From JAADHY01 sp964428935 (GTDB lineage Bacteria; Planctomycetota; Planctomycetia; Planctomycetales; Planctomycetaceae), in assembly GCA_964428935.1 (NCBI GenBank), contig CAYSAG010000125.1:1-13878 (forward strand): 13,878 nucleotides of DNA. The letters run 5' to 3'. Every line of letters begins with the position of its first letter. The first letter of the stretch is position 1. Position numbers and translations under genes: made by a program. A model generated the notes under the pieces. It saw nothing but the letters and a program-made list of their open reading frames with translations. It was not told where the DNA came from and made no database searches. This document shows, in pieces, positions 6,813-12,854 of the stretch.

Positions 6813-6968
6813 CGAGCGGACGGTGCGAGGAGGTGGTTCCCGACGCGAAACGGCATGAGCAACTCAGACGGCGAGCCTGGCGTAAACGCAGTCGCCGTGC
6901 TCCGGCGGTCGTTCGAACTCGTGGACGGTTCTCCGACACCGGCGGCCCGAGCACCGTTGCGTCGAGAC

Positions 6969-6992
6969 GAACCACGGCAAGAGCCGTGGTTC
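6969..6992 (-). terminator. Hairpin terminator-like element between convergent genes
   Basis: GAACCACGGC, loop AAGA, GCCGTGGTTC: a perfect 10-bp stem. It begins four bases past the stop codon of the minus-strand gene ending at 6997 and probably also faces transcripts from the DUF1501 gene. No T-tract follows on the minus strand, so it may act as an RNA 3'-end stabiliser or with Rho rather than as a classical intrinsic terminator. Confidence 0.6.
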
Positions 6993-6996
6993 CGTT

Positions 6997-7629
6997 TCAA
7001 GCGGCGCGGGGCTGTCGCTGTCCCGACTGACCGTCCGGCCGACGGGCCTCGTGCAAAACCGACTCGACTTGCTCGACCGGCAGCCCGGCGCAGTGGGCAA
7101 TTTCTTCCTTGGTGAAGCCAGCCAAAGACATGTTGACGACGAAGGCTCGAACGGCGGCCGCTTGAGCGACGTCGGTCGGTTGCCGGACCCGCTCGCTTGC
7201 AGCCGCTGACCGCGACGGCAGCTCGGCGTTGAGCGTTTCTTCGGGACGGTCCTGCTCCGTCGCCGCGCCGCTCGAGGAGCCGGCGAGTCGGACGTCTGGA
7301 AGCGAGCCGACCGGCGACCGACCGGACGCCAGCGTTTCCAGACGTGCAATGCGGTCGTCGGCGTCGCGAATGAGCTGCTCCAGGAAAGCCGCTTGAGTCG
7401 CCAGTCGCGCTTCGTACTCGCGAGCCACCTCGTGCAAACGAATTTCGGCTCGACGCGCCGCTTGCAGCTCCGAGCTTTCTCGCTGGCGAATCCGTTCGGC
7501 CACTTCGCGCGTCGAGTTGCCCGAGCCGGAACGACCTCGACGGGCCGTGCGCCGCAACGCGAAAGCCAGGGCCAGAATGCCCAACCCGAGCAGCAGCTGC
7601 TGCAGTCCGGTGGTCAGGGCTGCCAGCAT
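6997..7629 (-). CDS. Membrane-anchored coiled-coil protein with C-terminal HTH-like segment
   Basis: The 210-residue product is not a family I can name with certainty. Residues 3-25 form one hydrophobic helix, followed by a basic stretch (RRTARRGR), so the N-terminus is anchored and the bulk is probably cytoplasmic. Residues about 40-102 are strongly helical and charged with heptad-like spacing (coiled coil), then a Ser/Pro/Glu-rich linker. Residues 169-196, LAGFTKEEIAHCAGLPVEQV and on, look like a helix-turn-helix. The order membrane helix, coiled coil, short HTH recalls DUF6115 and DUF2802 proteins; that comparison is from memory. The ATG at 7629 has AAAGGAG seven bases upstream on the minus strand. 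It lies 131 bases downstream of larC in the same direction, and I saw no good promoter in that gap, so co-transcription with larC is possible. Confidence 0.85.
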   Translation of the reverse strand: MLAALTTGLQQLLLGLGILALAFALRRTARRGRSGSGNSTREVAERIRQRESSELQAARRAEIRLHEVAREYEARLATQAAFLEQLIRDADDRIARLETLASGRSPVGSLPDVRLAGSSSGAATEQDRPEETLNAELPSRSAAASERVRQPTDVAQAAAVRAFVVNMSLAGFTKEEIAHCAGLPVEQVESVLHEARRPDGQSGQRQPRAA

Positions 7630-7636
7630 GGCGACA

Positions 7637-7643
7637 CTCCTTT
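7637..7643 (-). promoter_or_regulatory. Ribosome binding site of the coiled-coil/HTH gene
   Basis: AAAGGAG on the minus strand, seven bases before the ATG at 7629. It confirms the chosen start directly before the membrane helix. Confidence 0.75.
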
Positions 7644-7760
7644 GTCGTGGTTCTTGTCGGCCGACGTCCGCGGCACGCGGTTGCTGCCGGCTGTGGCGGA
7701 ACGGCCGCGGTCTCAGGCGACGTCCGGCCGCACGCTGCTTGCGCGGTGCAAACCGTCTGC

Positions 7761-8975
7761 CTACGGTCGCTCCGGGCCGGCCTCCGTTTCTCGGCTGCCT
7801 TCCTCGACGCTCTTCGGGTCAAACGCGGCCTCGGCCGCTCGGTACACCTCCCGCAGCGAAACCCCGTGCCGCTCGGCCACTTCACGGCACGACTCGAATT
7901 CCGGCACGAAGACCGGCGACGAGCGCCCCGTCCAACCCAGCTTGCCGCGAACCGGTCCGAAAGGCGTTTGGACCACGTGCTCCCGTCGCCGCCGTTTGGT
8001 TCGTTCGACCAGCCAGCGACGAACGCCAAACGTGGCCGTCTCGTCGAAAAGGATTTGTTCCAGTCGGACGGCGTCGGCCGGTCGACACAAGACCGTCAAC
8101 ACGACGCCCGGCCGGTCCTTTTTCATTTGAATGGGCGTTGTGTACACGTCCAACGCGCCTGCTTCGAAAAGCCGACGCTTGGTGTAACCAACCACCTCGC
8201 CCGAGACGTCGTCCAGATTCGTTTCCAGCACGCAGACCTGGTCGACCTCACCCGGCTCCTGCAGACGACCAACGAACAGTCGCAGTACGTTCGCTCGGTC
8301 TGGCAAGTCGCGACTGCCCGCTCCGTAACCAATGGCTTCTACTGTCATGGCCGGTAGCGGTCCAAACTGGTCGACGACGGTGGTGAGAATGGCCGCACCG
8401 GTGGGCGTGGTCAATTCGGCTTCGACCGGCACGTCCGCCAGCGGAACCCCTTTCAGCAACTCGGCCGTTCCCGGTGCCGGGACCGAACAAACGCCGTGAG
8501 CAATTCGGACAAAGCCACGTCCGGTGGGAACGGGGCTGGCGACAAACCGGTCGACGTTGAGAAGGTCCAAGCCAACGGCGGCGCCCACCACGTCGACAAT
8601 GGAATCAACCGCACCGACCTCGTGAAAGTGCACTCGCTCCACCGGCTGCCCGTGCACGTGAGCCTCGGCTTGGGCGAGCCGGCGGAAAATGCGCGAGGCC
8701 AGGTCCTTCTGACGGGGCGTCAGTTGAGACCGGTTGATCAGTTCGAGCACGTCGTGGAGGTGCCGGTGGGGCTGCCGCTCGGAGTGTTCCACGTGCACCT
8801 GCGTGGCCCGAAAGCCCTTCTTCCGCACGGTCTGCACACGCAGTTCGACCCCGGGCAAGCCCAACGACTGGACGGCGGCCGAGACGGCACCCACGTCGAC
8901 GCCCGCGTCGATCAGTGCCGCCAAAGTCATGTCGCCGCTGATTCCGGTCGAACAGTCGAAGTAGGCGATTCGCAA
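7761..8975 (-). CDS. larC: LarC, nickel-pincer cofactor nickel insertion protein
   Basis: The 404-residue product is full length for LarC, the enzyme that uses CTP to insert nickel into pyridinium-3,5-bisthiocarboxylic acid mononucleotide, the cofactor of lactate racemase and related LarA-type racemases/epimerases. Signature blocks: YFDCSTGISGDMTLAALIDA (5-24), HRHLHD (70-75), HFHEVGAVDSIVD (116-128), AELTTPTGAAILT, ETNLDDVSGEVVGY and ALDVYTTPIQMKKDRPG. In Lactiplantibacillus plantarum LarC is made from two overlapping frames by frameshifting; here it is one uninterrupted frame. I place the start at TTG 8975 because homology begins with the next codon and CGGGAG lies just upstream on the minus strand; no ATG is near, although the frame is open upstream to about 9614. 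LarB, LarE and LarA are not in the window. Cytosolic. A good promoter lies at 9165-9193. Confidence 0.95.
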   Translation of the reverse strand: MRIAYFDCSTGISGDMTLAALIDAGVDVGAVSAAVQSLGLPGVELRVQTVRKKGFRATQVHVEHSERQPHRHLHDVLELINRSQLTPRQKDLASRIFRRLAQAEAHVHGQPVERVHFHEVGAVDSIVDVVGAAVGLDLLNVDRFVASPVPTGRGFVRIAHGVCSVPAPGTAELLKGVPLADVPVEAELTTPTGAAILTTVVDQFGPLPAMTVEAIGYGAGSRDLPDRANVLRLFVGRLQEPGEVDQVCVLETNLDDVSGEVVGYTKRRLFEAGALDVYTTPIQMKKDRPGVVLTVLCRPADAVRLEQILFDETATFGVRRWLVERTKRRRREHVVQTPFGPVRGKLGWTGRSSPVFVPEFESCREVAERHGVSLREVYRAAEAAFDPKSVEEGSRETEAGPERP

Positions 8976-9164
8976 GGTTGGCTCCCGAGGCGTTTCGAAG
9001 TCTTCGAACTGGGGGCTAACAAGCAGACCACCGGACGCGTTGCCGAGACTCCGGTGAAGTTCGTCAAAGAAAGCACAAGGCAGGACAAGCCGCCGGACTG
9101 AAGCCGCTCCACAGCAAGCCGACTTACCCGCCGCGGCGAACACTCCCTCCGACAACGGCGGCAG

Positions 9165-9193
9165 ATTGTAGTCCTCCCCACCAGACGAACCAA
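9165..9193 (-). promoter_or_regulatory. larC: Sigma-70-like promoter for larC
   Basis: On the minus strand TTGGTT (9193-9188), exactly 17 bases, then TACAAT (9170-9165), which matches five of six -10 positions. This is the best-matching promoter in the window. It implies a leader of roughly 180 bases before the TTG start at 8975, supporting the view that the open frame further upstream is not translated. Confidence 0.6.
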
Positions 9194-9422
9194 GAGCACT
9201 TGGCCAGTCGCAAGCGCGCCGGACACGCGAGCCGCAGAACCGTGCGTGCGGCGCGGCCTGCGTGGCACGTCGGACCGGGGCGGAGCGAACGTCCGGAGCC
9301 AGCGGCCAGCGGGAAGTGAGTCCGGCCGCGCCAGCTGGCGGGGCGTCTGCGGCAAGGGGTCTGTGGCTTCTGGTCGACGGTCGACGCCTTTCGTCGACGG
9401 CGGCTTTTCGGCTCGTGTTGCC

Positions 9423-9442
9423 TTTTCGCGACGGCGCGAAAA
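9423..9442. repeat. Perfect 8-bp inverted repeat TTTTCGCG/CGCGAAAA
   Basis: TTTTCGCG (9423-9430), loop ACGG, CGCGAAAA (9435-9442). The T-rich and A-rich arm ends stand out from the surrounding G+C-rich sequence. It lies about 50-70 bases before the possible plus-strand promoter near 9490-9517, so an operator site is plausible; an unlinked bidirectional terminator is the alternative. Confidence 0.5.
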
Positions 9443-9675
9443 AACCGGACCGGTCGAATCCAACGGCGGTGGGAAGAGTGGGGAAATTTTTGATCGGTTG
9501 CCCGAGTGAACTACGGTTTGTACGGCGTTGAGCTGTACGTTGCCCGCGGCGGCCTGTCGCGACAGCCGGACCAGAGAGAGGCGGCGAGCCCCGCGGGTCC
9601 GGAAGAGCAGCCAAGACGTTTCAGCAACGGACAGCACCTCAACCGGCGTTCGAAGCCAGGGGCACAACCTTTCTG

Positions 9676-9701
9676 GGCAAGAAACTTCGGTCCTTCTTGC
9701 C
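9676..9701 (+). other. UUCG-tetraloop hairpin in the leader of the TadG-like gene
   Basis: GGCAAGAA (9676-9683) pairs perfectly with TTCTTGCC (9694-9701). Inside, AC-TTCG-GT forms a cUUCGg tetraloop, leaving only a two-base CC bulge. It lies about 77 bases before the ATG at 9779. Such hairpins are very stable in RNA; here it may protect the 5' end or modulate translation. Confidence 0.5.
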
Positions 9702-9778
9702 GTCTGCTGCTTGAACGGGTCGCCGAAACGACTGAGACGCGAACGACTCAAGACAACCAGCTCAGGGGGTGCACAACC

Positions 9779-12226
9779 ATGAGTTCGACAACGAGAGGAA
9801 AACGAAAGTCTTTTGACGGCAGGCGGCGTGGGGCGATTTTGGTTCTGTCGGCCGCACTGTTGGTCATGCTGTTTGCATTTCTGGCCTTCACGGTCGACGT
9901 GGGTTACATGGCCTTGGTCAGCAGCCAGTTGCAGAACGCGGCGGACGCGGCTGCGCTGGGAGCGGCCATGGAGTTGGCTAACGGAGACCAAGCGGTCGTC
10001 CAGACGGCTCAAGAAGTGGCTGCAGCAAACGAGGCCGCTGGCCAGCCGGTCCAACTGGCCGACACGGATGTCGAGCTGGGTGTGTTCGACTTGGTCGACC
10101 GAACCTTCACGCCAACCAACGTGAACCCGAACGCGGTCCGAGTGACGGCTCGAGCGAACAACGCCTCGCTCTTCTTCGCACCAGTCCTCGGAATCAAGAC
10201 CTTCACCATGCAGCGCTCCGCCGTCGGCATGATCAACCCGCGCGACATTGTCTTTGTGGTCGACCTGTCCGGTTCCATGAACGACGACACCGAACCGTGC
10301 TGGGCCACGTCTGTGATCAACGCCAAGTTCGCGCCCGAGGGCTACCCAACGGTCGGCAGCCAACTGATGCAGCAGGTTTACGACGACTTCGGTTTCGGCA
10401 CCTTTCCCGGCCCGACGCAGTACATTGGCGAACCGCTGGGTGTGCCGCAGAACAAGTACGCGTACGCCGAAATGACGAAGGACAACGGACCGCTGACCGA
10501 CCCGTCCATTCCAGCCAAGTACCGAATCAACAACTCCGACAGCGAACAAGTCCGCAAGCAAAAGGCGTACAGCTGGATCATCGACTACCAGATTGCGGCC
10601 ATCATGCCGAACGCCAAACCGACGCCCGATTCGTCGATCAACTACACCTACTGGGAAAAGTACATTGACTACATCATTTACCGCACGTCGGTCGGGTCCA
10701 ACTCACCGCCAAGCGGCGGCAGCAAAGGAGGTAGCAAGGGTGGCAGTAAGGGAGGCAGCAAAGGAGGAAGCAAGAGCGGTGGCAGCAAAAGTGGCGGTAG
10801 CAAGAGCGGCGGAAGCAAAAGCGGCAGCAAGAGTGGCGGTGGAAGCAAGAGTGGCGGTGGAAGCAAGAGTGGCGGTGGAAGCAAGAGTGGCGGTGGAAGC
10901 AAGAGTGGTGGAAGCAAGAGTGGCGGTGGAGGAGGCAGCTCGCCGAAACCACCGTCGGGCAAGGTTGTCGCGCCGCCCGAGCTGATCCGACAACTGCAAG
11001 CCGCCGACAACCGGGCCGCCCGGACTGACCTTCTAGCCAAGAAGTCGTGGAAATGGGGCCGGCGCGGCAAGAAAAAGGGTGGATCCTGGTGGTCCAAAGG
11101 AGGCAGTTCCAACAAAGGCGGCTCGAAAAAGAGCGGCGGAGGCAAGGGCGGTTGGACCAGCTCCGGGAAAGGCGGCGCCGGCGGTGGCAAGTCGGGTGGC
11201 AGTACGGGAGGTTCGACCAGCAGCTACGGACCCGGTCTTCCTCGAAACGGCTCGACCAAAAAAGTCTGGCTGCCCCCGCAGCAGGACTCCGACCGCATCA
11301 CGAAGTTCAACAACCCGAACAAGTACACGTTTCCGAAGGCTTCGTCAAATCTACCCAAGCAGTACCGCAACATCATTGGCTACATTACTTACGTGCAGTT
11401 CATGATGGACTGGGGCCGGGACCGCAGTCCCGACGCGAGCAACTCCGTCAACGCCGATCCGAACGTCGGCACCAAAACCCCGCTCTCGACGCTCAGCCCC
11501 GACTGCCCGTACCACCTGGAAAACACGGCGGGTGGCACGTTCCTGTTTCCGCCGCGCGAACAACCAATGCACGCCGTGCGTCGCGCGTTGATTGCCGCCA
11601 TTCAGGTGGTGAAGGAGCAGAACGCTGGCGTCAGTCCTCAGGTGGCTGACCACGTTGCCATTGTGACCTTTGACGGGAAGGACGGGTACCACGCTCCGCA
11701 AGTGGTCGTTCCTTTGACGGCTGACTACGACGCAGCCATGGAGGCGTGCACGACGTTGCAGGCCGTGAGCGACATTGGTCCGACCACGGCGACCGAGGAC
11801 GGATTGATCAAAGCACAGGACATCCTTCGACCGGTCGCCGAGGGCGGGCAAGGGCGGCCGTTCACGTCCAAAGTCATCGTCCTCCTGACCGACGGCGTGC
11901 CGAACCTTTGGAACACCAGCACGCTGGAAATCAACAGTTTCGCTTTGGCCAACCCGAGCCCCGATTGGTACGACCCGGCCTACCCCTGGTACAACGCCGT
12001 GCTGATGCAAGCCGTGAAGTTCCAGTCCAACAAAGGGCACCTGTTCCCTGTTGGCATGGGTCTGGGTGCGGACTATGACTTCATGGACCGGGTGGCACGA
12101 ATGGCCAAGACGGACGAGGGCGGTTTGAGCCCTCGAGGCTCCGGCAATCCGGCCGTGTACGAACAACAATTGATCGAGATTTTCACGAAAATCATCCAGA
12201 GTCCCGGCACTCGGCTGGTGCAGTAA
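9779..12226 (+). CDS. TadG-like von Willebrand A protein with Gly-Ser-Lys repeat insertion
   Basis: The 815-residue product starts at the ATG at 9779, after AGGGGGTG. Residues 17-65 match the TadE/TadG-like Flp-pilus N-terminus: a basic stretch, one membrane helix (about 19-39), then LQNAADAAALGAAMEL. The remainder should be outside the inner membrane. A VWA metal site is visible: DLSGS (162-166), Thr670 in GPTTATEDGL, and Asp705 in VLLTDG. In ordinary VWA domains the fold continues directly after DxSxS; here about 420 residues intervene before it resumes near residue 590 (HAVRRALIAAIQVV, HVAIVTFDG). The insertion has Tyr/Trp-rich parts on both sides, a 75-residue Gly/Ser/Lys repeat (313-387) with 14 Lys and no acidic residue, and a second Gly/Lys/Ser/Trp-rich stretch (about 420-485). 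Likely a surface or pilus-associated adhesion protein; its ligand is unknown. It precedes a DUF1559 gene but is separated from it by a strong hairpin. Confidence 0.9.
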   Translation: MSSTTRGKRKSFDGRRRGAILVLSAALLVMLFAFLAFTVDVGYMALVSSQLQNAADAAALGAAMELANGDQAVVQTAQEVAAANEAAGQPVQLADTDVELGVFDLVDRTFTPTNVNPNAVRVTARANNASLFFAPVLGIKTFTMQRSAVGMINPRDIVFVVDLSGSMNDDTEPCWATSVINAKFAPEGYPTVGSQLMQQVYDDFGFGTFPGPTQYIGEPLGVPQNKYAYAEMTKDNGPLTDPSIPAKYRINNSDSEQVRKQKAYSWIIDYQIAAIMPNAKPTPDSSINYTYWEKYIDYIIYRTSVGSNSPPSGGSKGGSKGGSKGGSKGGSKSGGSKSGGSKSGGSKSGSKSGGGSKSGGGSKSGGGSKSGGGSKSGGSKSGGGGGSSPKPPSGKVVAPPELIRQLQAADNRAARTDLLAKKSWKWGRRGKKKGGSWWSKGGSSNKGGSKKSGGGKGGWTSSGKGGAGGGKSGGSTGGSTSSYGPGLPRNGSTKKVWLPPQQDSDRITKFNNPNKYTFPKASSNLPKQYRNIIGYITYVQFMMDWGRDRSPDASNSVNADPNVGTKTPLSTLSPDCPYHLENTAGGTFLFPPREQPMHAVRRALIAAIQVVKEQNAGVSPQVADHVAIVTFDGKDGYHAPQVVVPLTADYDAAMEACTTLQAVSDIGPTTATEDGLIKAQDILRPVAEGGQGRPFTSKVIVLLTDGVPNLWNTSTLEINSFALANPSPDWYDPAYPWYNAVLMQAVKFQSNKGHLFPVGMGLGADYDFMDRVARMAKTDEGGLSPRGSGNPAVYEQQLIEIFTKIIQSPGTRLVQ
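10715..10939 (+). repeat. Gly-Ser-Lys coding repeat, including four perfect 18-base units
   Basis: The DNA encodes GGSK, SGGSK and then SGGGSK units. From 10829 to 10900 four 18-base copies of AAGAGTGGCGGTGGAAGC are identical; the earlier units vary at synonymous sites. The plus strand is strongly purine-rich, which produces long leucine/proline-rich open frames on the other strand. Identical copies suggest recent expansion by slippage or unequal recombination, so repeat number may vary between strains. Confidence 0.9.
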
Positions 12227-12270
12227 CCCCCAGCGCTCCGGTCTCGACAAGGTGCGACGACCGACCGCGA

Positions 12271-12301
12271 CGGCCCCGAGGTCCCCCAGACCCCGGGGCC
12301 G
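12271..12301 (+). terminator. Strong hairpin downstream of the TadG-like gene
   Basis: A 13-bp stem with one A/C mismatch: GGCCCCGAGGTC (12272-12283) and GACCCCGGGGCC (12289-12300), loop CCCCA, extended by a C-G pair. It starts 44 bases after the stop at 12226. There is no T-run after it, so strict intrinsic termination is uncertain, but 3'-end formation here is likely. Confidence 0.65.
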
Positions 12302-12378
12302 CCTGTGTCGACTCCCGCTGAGCGTTACACGCAACGGGTCCCCCGGTCTCGACCGAAGTCGTGGCCGCGACGCACTGT

Positions 12379-12449
12379 CCAGACCGGTGGGCCTTTTCGT
12401 GAGCGGCAACGTGCGAGGAGCCGCACGCCGCCGACTCCATCCGGTCTGG
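12379..12449 (+). other. Nested inverted repeats, possible structured RNA
   Basis: Outer arms CCAGACCGG (12379-12387) and CCGGTCTGG (12441-12449) pair perfectly over 9 bp. Inside, GCGG (12403-12406) and CGTGCG (12410-12415) pair with CGCACG (12422-12427) and CCGC (12428-12431), leaving a three-base CAA bulge and the loop AGGAGC. The element lies in a gene-free stretch (12302-12854) and has no match to a riboswitch class I recognise. Confidence 0.4.
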
Positions 12450-12459
12450 CGCCCGCCAG

Positions 12460-12473
12460 CGGCACGCGTGCCG
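12460..12473. repeat. Perfect 14-bp palindrome
   Basis: CGGCACGCGTGCCG reads the same on both strands. It lies about 100 bases upstream of the promoter candidate of the DUF1559 gene and is a plausible binding site for a dimeric regulator; no known operator was recognised. Confidence 0.45.
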
Positions 12474-12561
12474 ATCCGGCCCCCCCAAGGCGGAACCGTC
12501 AGCTAGGTGGGGTTGCGCGGCGGAAAGCCGACTTCGGGCAAGTTGTTTTACGTTCTTCCGG

Positions 12562-12590
12562 TTGCAACGACGCATGCTGCGTGGTAGCGT
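12562..12590 (+). promoter_or_regulatory. Weak promoter candidate for the DUF1559 gene
   Basis: TTGCAA (12562-12567), 17 bases, TAGCGT (12585-12590), with TAATAC overlapping at 12590-12595. The -10 match is poor. If correct, the leader to the ATG at 12855 is about 255 bases and contains the hairpins listed below. Confidence 0.3.
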
Positions 12591-12600
12591 AATACTCGAT

Positions 12601-12658
12601 GGGCTAGGCCCTCGTTGTAGGCCGTGGGGCCACGAATCCCTACTGATTACTTTTTTTT
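12601..12658 (+). promoter_or_regulatory. Attenuator-like hairpins followed by a T8 tract
   Basis: First hairpin GGGC-TAG-GCCC (12601-12611). The second has GTAGG (12617-12621) pairing with CCTAC (12639-12643), and CGTG (12623-12626) with CACG (12631-12634). Eight T residues follow at 12651-12658, seven bases after the second stem. It resembles a weak intrinsic terminator or attenuator in the leader of the DUF1559 gene. Confidence 0.4.
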
Positions 12659-12696
12659 ACCCACCGCAGGAACTCAGCTGCGTCTATGGTCTGCTC

Positions 12697-12719
12697 GCCG
12701 GCTCACAGTGTGAGCCGGC
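12697..12719 (+). other. Perfect 10-bp hairpin in the DUF1559 leader
   Basis: GCCGGCTCAC, loop AGT, GTGAGCCGGC. It lies 135 bases before the start codon and has no T-run after it. Together with the T8-linked hairpins just upstream it makes the leader of this gene strongly structured. Confidence 0.6.
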
Positions 12720-12840
12720 AGCCGTCTGCGGTGCAAGTGTACAGATACAAGCCATCGGACTGCGAACAACCGTAGTGCGGCAGGCGTGCCCGCTCGCGGC
12801 ACTTGCCGTTGCGTCGGAAGTGTTGATCTTCGTTTTTGGG

Positions 12841-12847
12841 AAAGGAG
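12841..12847 (+). promoter_or_regulatory. Ribosome binding site of the DUF1559 gene
   Basis: AAAGGAG, seven bases before the ATG at 12855. It favours this start over the in-frame ATG at codon 9, which has no comparable site. Confidence 0.75.
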
Positions 12848-12854
12848 AAGGCTC

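Larger units (their letters stand above)
8976..9778. other. Divergent intergenic region between larC and the TadG-like gene
   Basis: This 803-base region holds the larC leader and promoter on the minus strand and the leader of the TadG-like gene on the plus strand. Open frames crossing it lack domains and ribosome sites. Structured points are three GTCGACG words (9373-9399), an inverted repeat with T/A arms (9423-9442) and a UUCG-capped hairpin (9676-9701). A weak plus-strand promoter candidate is TTGATC (9490-9495), 16 bases, TACGGT (9512-9517). Confidence 0.5.

Noticed and set aside
8976..9614. N-terminal extension of LarC to an upstream ATG
   Set aside because: The extension has no homology to LarC and spans a strong sigma-70-like promoter at 9165-9193; the TTG at 8975 fits the family start.
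9506..9778. GTG start giving a longer TadG-like protein
   Set aside because: It would add 91 residues without homology ahead of the basic-plus-membrane-helix start; the ATG at 9779 has a ribosome site and the expected N-terminus.
8927..10561. Minus-strand open frame of 544 codons
   Set aside because: Antisense to the TadG-like gene and the intergenic region, with no domain or ribosome site.
10715..10939. Repeat array as a possible CRISPR
   Set aside because: Units are 12-18 bases, in frame, without unique spacers; it is a protein-coding tandem repeat.
10678..11190. Minus-strand leucine/proline-rich frame resembling a membrane protein
   Set aside because: It is the complement of the Gly/Ser/Lys coding repeat; the regular Leu/Pro pattern follows from the purine-rich sense strand.
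11351..12409. Minus-strand open frame of 352 codons
   Set aside because: Antisense to the conserved VWA half of the TadG-like gene, running through the terminator hairpin; no motifs.
12590..12854. Known riboswitch (c-di-GMP type) in the DUF1559 leader
   Set aside because: The conserved core sequences of that class are not visible; only generic hairpins and a T-run can be supported.
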